Part shown: positions 1 to 6,356 of the stretch, piece by piece
Position numbering within the stretch: position 1 is the first letter of the stretch
Layout: each line of letters opens with the position of its first letter
Source: an uncultured Prevotellaceae bacterium
GTDB taxonomy: Bacteria > Bacteroidota > Bacteroidia > Bacteroidales > Bacteroidaceae
Direction: 5' to 3'
DNA length: 48,080 nucleotides
Assembly (NCBI GenBank): GCA_902774925.1
Contig: CACYKE010000038.1
Location: forward strand, 1 to 48,080
Notes under the pieces: model-generated
Databases searched by the model: none
Seen by the model: the letters and a program-made list of their open reading frames with translations, nothing else
What the model was told of the DNA's origin: nothing
Translations under genes and position numbers: made by a program

Positions 1-117
1 TAGTCCTTACTACTGTATACCATTTGTCTCATTCTTAAAACGAGCCCAAAGGTATCATTTTCCCGCTTCATGTACAAGACGTCAAAATTGACAGTTTACC
101 ACATTGTCAAAAATAGG

Positions 118-155
118 CACTATAATATATAAATTTTAATTTATATATTATAGTG
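118..155. repeat. 38 bp perfect AT-rich palindrome
   Basis: Two perfect 18 nt inverted arms separated by TT, almost entirely A and T apart from the CAC/GTG ends. A smaller TTGACA...TGTCAA dyad lies just upstream (about 90-110). It sits about 60 bp before a nucleotidyltransferase fragment, so it may have been the operator or promoter hairpin of that lost gene. No T-run follows, so it is not an obvious terminator. Confidence 0.85.
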
Positions 156-210
156 AGCAAATGACCGAGTTCGAAATCGATTTTGACCATTTTGACCTTG
201 ACCATTTTGA

Positions 211-330
211 CCACGAACTCGAAAGAGCAGAAAAGACATTGTCAATCAGATCAGTCAGGCTATACGGCGCGTTGACCCAACAGCGACGGCTATTCTCTAT
301 GGCTCCGAGGCTCGTGGCGACGCACGGGGA
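211..330 (+). pseudogene. N-terminal fragment of a minimal nucleotidyltransferase (MNT-type)
   Basis: Read in the frame that opens at 211, the translation contains VNQISQAIRRVDPTATAILY followed directly by GSEARGDAR. This is the GSxxRGDxR nucleotide-binding motif of the MNT/NTP_transf_2 family, in which a DSDID-type metal-binding motif should come next. Here the match stops at about 330 and the DNA runs straight into the end of the next gene on the other strand. No ATG start is visible in this frame, because a TGA lies at 208. Upstream (181-212) the DNA repeats TTTTGACCATTTTGACC-like units. MNT proteins are commonly antitoxin partners of HEPN proteins; no partner remains here. The overlapping ATG frame at 161-346 has no family resemblance. 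The identification rests on the short motif only. Confidence 0.6.
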
Positions 331-336
331 ATGCGG

Positions 337-1461
337 TTACTTTTGAAATTCACTGAGCGGACGATAACCGCACTCGGCCATGAGGGTATCCCAGTTCTTC
401 GGCAACTCAATCTTTACCGTTGAATAGCCGCCGCCTGGCATGGTTTGCAGTTTGTTGCGGGCGGCATCGCCAGTGATGATGAATTGGGTCATGCCTTGAC
501 GCATGGTGGGGATGGTCTCGATGGTGGCATCAGAACTGTCGTACCACTCGGGCGTGGTGGTCTGGGCGGCTCCCTCAGTACGTCGCAGATGACCTGTATA
601 TTGGCGCAGGTTGTGCTCACCGCCGTCCTTGGCTCCGCCGGGGTTGGCGTAGTAGTTGGCAAAGGCACGTTCTTTCAGTGGTCGGCGCGAGGCTTCAATG
701 AGATAATCCTCCAACGCATCAGGTGTGGGATAGGCCTTGGCGAGTGTGGTAGCTACGGGTTCGGTCATGAGAATGGTGCGGAACGTGTATTGCCGACCGC
801 TGCCCAGAGCGAACTGACAGCGCTCGCTGATGTCCCAGGCCAAGAGTGGGGCGATGCGCTGCGGGTCGGTGGTAGAGGGTGCCATATTGTTGCCCCAGAG
901 CAGGGTGGAAGCAGCGGTGACGGTATTGTCGGTAGCCTGATAGCCGGCGCGTACATGGTAAGGCTGCCATCCAATGCGTTGGCAGGCGGCCTCGTCCTCG
1001 ACCATACACCACGACATAGGATAGCCCAACGTGCGGCGGAAGTCGGGACCACCCAGGGCTTTCGTCAGGGCGATGAGGATGGGCATCAGTTCGGGCTTGC
1101 AGCCAGCCATCACACCATTTACGGCTACGTGCCACGCCGTCGTGTTGCGGTGGGCTATGGGTAGCACGGATACGGTCTCGTCCCATCGATAGTCGGTGAA
1201 GCGCATCATCTCATTGACCCGCTCGAACGTGGGCGGCACGATGGGCAGTCCGTCGGTCCACTGCATGTCGGCAAAGTAATTGTTTACCTCGTCCAGCGTA
1301 CCGAAGAACACGTCATCGCGGAGGTCGCCTCACCTTTTTGTACTGCCGACGTCTGTCCGTCACCCACTTCATATGTCTCGTCACAGACCATCCGCTCCTG
1401 TCCGAACACACATCCGGCGAAGAGGAGAAAAGGAAAAAATAGAATAATCCGCTGTTTCATC
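337..1461 (-). pseudogene. Exported UGSC-associated-type protein, interrupted by one frameshift
   Basis: The main reading frame (337-1311) encodes 324 residues beginning near FFGTLDEVNNYFADM and including TDGLPIVPPT and VNGVMAGCKPE. From memory these resemble the domain found in UGSC-motif proteins; function is unknown. The ATG of that frame is not a convincing start. A second frame starting at 1461 encodes MKQRIILFFPFLLFAGC, a signal peptide with a possible lipobox, and runs to about 1320. Adding one G to the GAGGC at about 1327 would join the frames as KGEGDLRDDVFFGTLDE and give a protein of about 374 residues. The gene is therefore either inactivated by a one-base deletion or the sequence has an error there. 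The adjacent genes on both sides are also damaged. Confidence 0.6.
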
Positions 1462-1506
1462 TTGTAGTTTGTTTACTATTATGACGCAGCGTAATCACTA
1501 AAGTTT

Positions 1507-1534
1507 AATCCCAAAGCATGTTCGCCTTGGGATT
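1507..1534. repeat. Hairpin AATCCCAA/TTGGGATT downstream of flavodoxin remnant
   Basis: Perfect 8 bp arms with a 12 nt loop lie just beyond the stop of the minus-strand reductase remnant. No T-run follows on the minus strand, so it is at best a weak terminator. Confidence 0.4.
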
Positions 1535-1557
1535 TATAGTTGGTTCGTAACTTCTCT

Positions 1558-1807
1558 TTACAGCTTCTCCACAAGGTCGGTGATTTTCTGCTTGGTTTCT
1601 TCTGTCTTCTGCTCATCAACCTTGGCAGAGACAAAGCCCATGTTCTCTACCTGCCAATAGTTGCAGATGTCGCGGAACTCGGCCGTTGCGCCGTCATAGA
1701 CGTTAGGCGAATAGGACGACATCAGCAGTGCCATCTTTTTCACGTTGGCGGGCTTGTTGACGCAGTACATACGCTGGATGGGAGCCCTGTAAAATCAGAA
1801 TCTTCAT
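1558..1807 (-). pseudogene. NAD(P)H-dependent FMN reductase / flavodoxin-family remnant with internal deletion
   Basis: The ATG at 1807 starts MKILILQGS, the classic first beta-strand and phosphate-binding start of the NADPH-dependent FMN reductase family. After about nine codons the reading jumps to another frame, in which RMYCVNKPANVKKMALLMSS and the C-terminal helix ending KQKITDLVEKL can be read down to 1558. In intact relatives these two pieces are separated by roughly 100 residues carrying the rest of the flavin-binding fold. The gene has thus lost its middle and changed frame, and no functional enzyme is expected. It could have served flavin-dependent redox chemistry. An assembly collapse is possible but there is no repeat at the junction to suggest one. 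Confidence 0.75.
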
Positions 1808-1817
1808 AATAATGTTT

Positions 1818-3461
1818 TTAATATTCGTAGAGTTTAATATGTAGGATTTTCCATTCGCCGACACCGATGCGGGCGTGACGGCCTTGATGCGTTTGGTCAC
1901 CATTATGACGACGGAGGTACTGCATCGTACCGTCATTGGAGATGGAAACTTCATCTACGAAAAGTAGACCGAGGCGTTTACCATTGAATTTCTGGCTTTT
2001 GGCTGTTCTCTGCAGGGCAGAGTGTGGCGTTGCGAATTGCTTTTGGCTATTAGCGCCAGCTTCGGCGAAACCATCCTCACCTAATGTCTTTTGTTGCTCT
2101 TGTTGTTTCTCAGTAGGCGTCTTAAAGTCAACGACCACACCGCTGCCTGCCAACAGATAGTCAAACTTGCCAAGACGGACGAGCATGGCACCGCCCTCAG
2201 ACCACGTACTGCCGTCAGTAGCACGGGGATCCCAAGGCAGGGTGAAGTAATGGCGACAGGTCATTACCACACCATTATCATTGATGACTCGCTCACGATC
2301 ATCTTGGTCGAAAAGAAGTCCCCAAGTTTTAAGTGAAGAGTGAATAGTGAAGAGTGAAAAATTTGCTGCCGCCAGTTGTTTTATAAGGGTATAGGCTTTC
2401 GTGACGGATTCTGTCTCTTTCTCACTGGCTTGGTCGATGGCGAAGGGCGAGAAACCCAAAGCCTGATGCTCGCCGAAGGCATAGAAGGCACGGACTCCGC
2501 TATTCTCGCAACAGCGACTCTCAGGGATAAAGAGCCGGTTCTTGATTTTTCCACCGTCTTGCGGGCGCAAAGGCATCGCATACTGCGCACACCACGACTT
2601 GAAGCCTGTATCGTAAATATCAGGAGCGAGCAGGTCGATGCTGGGTGCTCCCTCGTGCCAGAAGTCGATGAGATGTGCCAACGGTCCTGCTGACGGATAT
2701 TCACCAGGACGGCGCCCACGACTGTTCATAGCGGCATTCACGTAGAGCGGCATGTCGTGGATGCTGCGGGCTGCCTTAGCTAGATGTTCCACGTAGCGAG
2801 CATAGCTCAGCGCCATAAATTTCTCGTCGGCATATTCGTCCGTACCATAGCGCTTTGCCCATTGTTCCTTTTTATATGCCCTCTCTGCCAAAGGCGAATG
2901 GTCGCGTGCCGATTCCAGCATACCGATCTCGTTTTCTATCTGCATCATGATGACCACCTCGCGCTGCGGGTCTTTCTCACGGATATGCCGCATCAGTGCC
3001 GAGAATGCCTTCAGGTCGGCTTGTAGCACATTGTCACTGAAGCACGAGGCTATCTCCATCTGCTTCCCCTCGGCTGTCATCGCCCGTGGGAACCGCTTCG
3101 TATCCTGCTTGAACCATGCTGGTGCATAGCACGACATCGAGTTCTTCCACACACCAAACCAAAGGAATACCACATGCAACTGTTCACGTCGCGCCACGTC
3201 GATGGTGCGGTCGATAAGCGTGAAGTCGAACTTTCCCTCCACTGGCTCCATCAGTTCCCAATAAGCAGGTACGAGTACCGTGTTCAGTCCTAATGCTCGC
3301 ATCCGTGGCATCACCTCGTCGATATCCTCTACAGACGTAGCAGCAGAATTACTCAGCTCGCCGCCGAGGATAGGACACGGCAGTGACGATAGTCTGTCAG
3401 CAGCCCAAGATGATAATGCCGTAATCAGGGTTACAATGAATATAGACAGAATCTTACTCAT
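1818..3461 (-). CDS. Secreted GH35-type beta-galactosidase with DUF5597-like C-terminus
   Basis: This 547-residue protein starts at the ATG at 3461, which gives a signal peptide (MSKILSIFIVTLITALSSWA); an upstream in-frame start would spoil it. Residues 30-340 form a GH35/GH42-like barrel: LGGELSNSA opens it, MQIENEIG holds the likely acid/base Glu178 and FIPESR the likely nucleophile Glu314. The end (GDQTHQGRH near residue 521, ending LYEY) fits the DUF5597 domain of this enzyme group. It probably removes terminal galactose or arabinose from plant or host glycans in the periplasm. Two stretches look like repeat DNA inserted in frame: residues 367-378 and about 468-492. It is transcribed from a divergent promoter shared with the thioesterase gene. 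Substrate is not determinable here. Confidence 0.85.
   Translation of the reverse strand: MSKILSIFIVTLITALSSWAADRLSSLPCPILGGELSNSAATSVEDIDEVMPRMRALGLNTVLVPAYWELMEPVEGKFDFTLIDRTIDVARREQLHVVFLWFGVWKNSMSCYAPAWFKQDTKRFPRAMTAEGKQMEIASCFSDNVLQADLKAFSALMRHIREKDPQREVVIMMQIENEIGMLESARDHSPLAERAYKKEQWAKRYGTDEYADEKFMALSYARYVEHLAKAARSIHDMPLYVNAAMNSRGRRPGEYPSAGPLAHLIDFWHEGAPSIDLLAPDIYDTGFKSWCAQYAMPLRPQDGGKIKNRLFIPESRCCENSGVRAFYAFGEHQALGFSPFAIDQASEKETESVTKAYTLIKQLAAANFSLFTIHSSLKTWGLLFDQDDRERVINDNGVVMTCRHYFTLPWDPRATDGSTWSEGGAMLVRLGKFDYLLAGSGVVVDFKTPTEKQQEQQKTLGEDGFAEAGANSQKQFATPHSALQRTAKSQKFNGKRLGLLFVDEVSISNDGTMQYLRRHNGDQTHQGRHARIGVGEWKILHIKLYEY
1995..2048. repeat. Hairpin element framed by direct repeats, inside the GH35 gene
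   Basis: GCTTTTGGCT occurs at 1995-2004 and again at 2039-2048. The 34 nt between them contain a CTCTGC-AGG-GCAGAG hairpin (2008-2022) overlapping CAGAGTGTGGCGTTGC (2018-2033). The identical 16-mer occurs in thiL at 40570-40585, also within a 34 nt segment between direct repeats. The GCTTTTGGCTATTAGC part belongs to the TTAGC repeat family seen between other genes of the window. Confidence 0.75.
2331..2363. repeat. AGTGAAGAGTGAA tandem repeat inside the GH35 gene
   Basis: Imperfect tandem copies of AGTGAAGAGTGAA/TAGTGAAGAGTGAA are read in frame on the minus strand as FSLFTIHSSLK. The peptide does not fit the surrounding glycosidase fold, which suggests a late insertion of intergenic repeat DNA. 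A related fragment, ATTCATTCTTCACTTTA, lies at about 28295-28311. Confidence 0.75.
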
Positions 3462-3567
3462 AATCGTATTTGTTTTAGTGGTTTGTTCGGACAAAACTGC
3501 GATTAAGCGAGAACAAATGAACATGTTCAATTTGTCGAGCGCAAGCAGTTTCGCAGAATTTACCCTG

Positions 3568-3575
3568 CAAATATA
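3568..3575 (-). promoter_or_regulatory. -7 box TATATTTG for the GH35 gene
   Basis: Reverse complement of CAAATATA. It matches the Bacteroidetes TAnnTTTG -7 element and lies about 106 bp upstream of the GH35 start. Confidence 0.6.
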
Positions 3576-3597
3576 CGAAAAAATCCCAATTATTTCG

Positions 3598-3605
3598 TAC
3601 CTTTG
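3598..3605 (+). promoter_or_regulatory. -7 box TACCTTTG for the thioesterase gene
   Basis: Bacteroidetes -7 element 34 bp before the start codon. The leader ATTAACAAAAGTTGATTCTT (3614-3633) is identical to that of the phosphatase gene at 8760-8779. Confidence 0.75.
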
Positions 3606-3639
3606 CAGCGAAAATTAACAAAAGTTGATTCTTATTACG

Positions 3640-4065
3640 ATGACAGAAGACAAAAATAACGAATTCCATAATGTGGTGCCGCTGCAGATACGTTTCAACG
3701 ACGTTGACAAGTTCGGGCACGTGAACAACACCATATATTTCCAGTTTTACGATTCTGGAAAGACAGACTATGTCTCCACCGTGTGTAAAGGCTTCGACTG
3801 GGATCAGTATGCCATTTTCGTGGTGAAGATAGAGGTGGAGTTCTTCGCCCAGATAAAAGGCACAGACAGGATTGCCGTCCGCACCCGTACCGTCAAGCTC
3901 GGCAACAAGAGTTTCCATCTGGAACAGGAAATCTTCGACACCGATACGCAGGAGGTGAAGAGCCGCTGCCTGTCGATATTGGTGCTGTACGACCTGGAAC
4001 AGAAGCAGTCCATACCGTTTTCCGACGAATGGCGCAAGGCCATCATCGACTACGACGCGCTATAA
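3640..4065 (+). CDS. Acyl-CoA thioesterase, 4HBT hot-dog family
   Basis: This 141-residue protein has the 4-hydroxybenzoyl-CoA thioesterase signature near its start: VPLQIRFNDVDKFGHVNNTI, with the catalytic-type Asp in RFNDVD and the GHVNN loop. Family members hydrolyse acyl-CoA or acyl-ACP thioesters in the cytoplasm; the acyl group cannot be told from sequence. The ATG at 3640 is preferred over a TTG-type start at 3625 because family members begin close to the first strand. It follows its own TACCTTTG promoter and ends tail to tail with the ZIP transporter gene, overlapping it by 6 bp. Confidence 0.85.
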   Translation: MTEDKNNEFHNVVPLQIRFNDVDKFGHVNNTIYFQFYDSGKTDYVSTVCKGFDWDQYAIFVVKIEVEFFAQIKGTDRIAVRTRTVKLGNKSFHLEQEIFDTDTQEVKSRCLSILVLYDLEQKQSIPFSDEWRKAIIDYDAL

Positions 4066-4854
4066 TTCCCCCATGACCACATCGAGCACCATCATCAAGA
4101 CGAAGCCAATGGCAAAGCCGATGGTGCTGAGATTGGAGTGCTGACCCTCAGAGGCTTCTGGGATCAATTCCTCGACCACGACGTAGAACATGGCACCTGC
4201 GGCAAAGGCGAGCATGTAAGGAAGAACGGGCATGAGCAGTGAGGCGAGCAGTAGGACGGCAATGGCTCCGATGGGTTCCACAGCTCCGCTCAGTGAGCCT
4301 ATAACAAAAGAGCGCCAACGGCTATTCCCTGCCGCCCGCATCGGCATGGAGATGATGGCTCCCTCGGGTACGTTCTGAATGGCGATACCCAGCGATACGG
4401 CGACGGCACTGGCAAGGGAGATATTCGTTGCGCAGCTGTCGGCACCTGCGAACACCACACCCACAGCCATTCCTTCTGGCAGGTTGTGGATGGTGACGGC
4501 AAGGGCCAGCATCGCCGTCTTTGACAAATGGGAGCGCATACCCTCGGGCTTATCCGTGCCAATATGCAAGTGTGGTGTCAGTTCGTCGATGAGCAACAGG
4601 AAGCCCATACCCAACAGGAATCCTATAGCTGCAGGAAACACAGCCCATTTGCCGCTATCTGCTCCCATCTCCATTGCTGGAATCAGCAGTGACCATACCG
4701 ATGCGGCAACCATCACCCCCGATGCAAAGCCTAAAAGAGCCTTTTGCAATCGAGCCGACATCTCGTCCCGCATGAAGAACACGAAGGCCGAGCCGAGCAT
4801 TGTGCCCAGCAGCGGAATCAGCAATCCTATGATTAATGTCATTGTCATATTCAT
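4060..4854 (-). CDS. ZIP-family divalent metal transporter (ZupT/GufA-like)
   Basis: A 264-residue integral membrane protein of about eight hydrophobic segments. The ZIP signature is clear: HNLPEGMAVGV and QNVPEGAIISMP are the paired metal-binding helices, and EELIPEA lies in a later helix. The cytoplasmic loop between segments contains TPHLHIGTDK, a short His-bearing loop typical of the family. It imports zinc, iron or another divalent metal into the cytoplasm. A TATTTTTG box at 4869-4876 suggests its own promoter, although it could also be co-transcribed with the upstream minus-strand genes. Start is one of three closely spaced Met codons. Confidence 0.88.
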   Translation of the reverse strand: MNMTMTLIIGLLIPLLGTMLGSAFVFFMRDEMSARLQKALLGFASGVMVAASVWSLLIPAMEMGADSGKWAVFPAAIGFLLGMGFLLLIDELTPHLHIGTDKPEGMRSHLSKTAMLALAVTIHNLPEGMAVGVVFAGADSCATNISLASAVAVSLGIAIQNVPEGAIISMPMRAAGNSRWRSFVIGSLSGAVEPIGAIAVLLLASLLMPVLPYMLAFAAGAMFYVVVEELIPEASEGQHSNLSTIGFAIGFVLMMVLDVVMGEL

Positions 4855-4868
4855 TTCCTATCTTGCTG

Positions 4869-4876
4869 CAAAAATA
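4869..4876 (-). promoter_or_regulatory. Possible -7 box TATTTTTG for the ZIP gene
   Basis: Reverse complement of CAAAAATA, 15 bp before the ZIP start, in the short gap after the upstream gene. Confidence 0.45.
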
Positions 4877-4878
4877 AA

Positions 4879-5697
4879 TTATTGATATGTATATGTCATT
4901 TGCATTGAGATATAGCCATTAGGCCATTTCTTCCGGTCTACATACAGTTTGGCATTGCCCTTGGAAAGCAGGAAGAGGTCTGGCCTCACTTCGCTGAACT
5001 CAAAGTGCATCTTGTTCTGCCCCTCCGTATAGTCTAACATCTTGATCTGCCAGCATCCGTCGGCGATGTGCACCTGCATATTGTCGAGTCTCACCTTATA
5101 GATGGTCCTGCCGCCCGTGGTGTAACTGCCCATATATTTTATATCGGTTTCCTGCTTCTTACGGTATTTCTTCTTCAGTTCCTTTGCCTTGTCGCGTACC
5201 TTCTCATAGAACATGTCGTACACGTTGGCGCTCATCATACCGTCGTGTTTCAGGAATGACTTTACCTGCTTCTCCGTCAGCTCCTGTTTCATCTCCACCA
5301 TACGCACGTTGGACGTCGTTATCTTGCCTTTGTTGAACAGCACGTCCTCGGCCATCGTGATGCCAAATACCTTGTGTTCCATCAGTGCCTTCACTATCTG
5401 CCCGTATCCTGCAAGCTTGACTGCAAAGGTCACAGTTCGGCGGTGGGGAATCTGGGTCAGATCCAGATCCTTGTCCAACTTGCACGTCACGGAATAGCGC
5501 AGTGTCTGCAGACGCTTCTTCAGCGGCTTGGCGTTTTCCAGTACCTGTTTTACCAGATACTCCTCAAACGTCATACCGTCTGGCAGCACCACAACCTCGT
5601 TCAGGTTAAATGATGCTGCTATGTCATGATCCTCCTGGGCCCTAATGCCTATGGGCAACATGACTACGAGACAAAGCAGTATGAGCAGTTGTTTCAT
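4879..5697 (-). CDS. Exported protein of unknown function
   Basis: A 272-residue protein with a clear signal peptide (MKQLLILLCLVVMLPIGIRA, cleavage before QEDHD). The mature part is a mix of strands and a very basic stretch near residues 160-185 (KVRDKAKELKKKYRKKQ). The ending alternates polar and aromatic residues (GYISMQMTYTYQ), as in beta-rich periplasmic or outer-membrane-associated proteins. I do not recognise the family. It lies 57 bp downstream of the lipoprotein gene at 5755 and 24 bp upstream of the ZIP gene, in the same direction, so all may belong to one transcript with the GH2 gene. Confidence 0.75.
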   Translation of the reverse strand: MKQLLILLCLVVMLPIGIRAQEDHDIAASFNLNEVVVLPDGMTFEEYLVKQVLENAKPLKKRLQTLRYSVTCKLDKDLDLTQIPHRRTVTFAVKLAGYGQIVKALMEHKVFGITMAEDVLFNKGKITTSNVRMVEMKQELTEKQVKSFLKHDGMMSANVYDMFYEKVRDKAKELKKKYRKKQETDIKYMGSYTTGGRTIYKVRLDNMQVHIADGCWQIKMLDYTEGQNKMHFEFSEVRPDLFLLSKGNAKLYVDRKKWPNGYISMQMTYTYQ

Positions 5698-5754
5698 ATG
5701 TTGGAGTGTTGGCCGACTAGAAGTCGATGGCGATGAAGTCTCGGATCATAGGTT

Positions 5755-6333
5755 TCACAGATCCAAATCCTTTGCAGGCCAGCCGTAGTCTTGGTACTTG
5801 GTGGCAGAAAGTCCGTGGTCGCGAACGAATGCACGCAACACATCATGCCGGAGCGATTCGTGCTCATCGCCATCGCTGTGGTGAATTTGGAAAGCTTCGA
5901 AATACTCTCCGAAGATGCGCTTGGCACTGGGCAGGAAACGAGAGCCGTCTTCAACCTGTTCGAAGTCGGACACATAGAAGGATTCACCCTTCTGGCAGAC
6001 GTGCATCAAGCCGGGATGACTGCCGCCAGAGACGCATTTCAGTGTGTCACCTTCCTGTTTATAGTTGTACACCCAGAAATCCCCCCAGATACGAATGTCT
6101 GTGGAATCGCTGCCATCGACGGCCACCTCTTGGTAGACGGGTACGCTGTACTCGCCTGGTGCATACTGGCTGGCAATCTGTTCTGTCAGATAGCGGTCGA
6201 CGGCTGCGTAGTAATCTTTCGCCTCGAAAGCCACCTCATTACTTGCTTCACCACCCTCAGCAGGTGCGACTACCTGTTTGTTTCCACATGCTGCTATTAT
6301 TAAGACAGCTAAAGCGATTAGAATCTTTTTCAT
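5755..6333 (-). CDS. Lipoprotein of unknown function
   Basis: A 192-residue protein with a lipoprotein signal peptide: MKKILIALAVLIIAAC has an IAAC lipobox with the acylated Cys at 16. The mature protein contains SGGSHPGLMHV and FEQVEDGSRFLPSAKRIFG, which look like a compact periplasmic domain; no catalytic motif is apparent. It sits 23 bp downstream of the GH2 beta-galactosidase gene in the same orientation and was probably transcribed with it. A role in glycan handling is only a guess from position. Confidence 0.75.
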   Translation of the reverse strand: MKKILIALAVLIIAACGNKQVVAPAEGGEASNEVAFEAKDYYAAVDRYLTEQIASQYAPGEYSVPVYQEVAVDGSDSTDIRIWGDFWVYNYKQEGDTLKCVSGGSHPGLMHVCQKGESFYVSDFEQVEDGSRFLPSAKRIFGEYFEAFQIHHSDGDEHESLRHDVLRAFVRDHGLSATKYQDYGWPAKDLDL

Positions 6334-6356
6334 AACTAATCTTTTTATTTATTTTG

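Noticed and set aside
161-346. 61-codon open frame rich in Asp, His and Phe
   Set aside because: It is a translation of TTTTGACC repeats; the overlapping frame shows a real nucleotidyltransferase motif instead.
445-1164. Plus-strand open frame of 239 codons
   Set aside because: It lies opposite the frameshifted lipoprotein gene, whose family motifs are clear on the minus strand.
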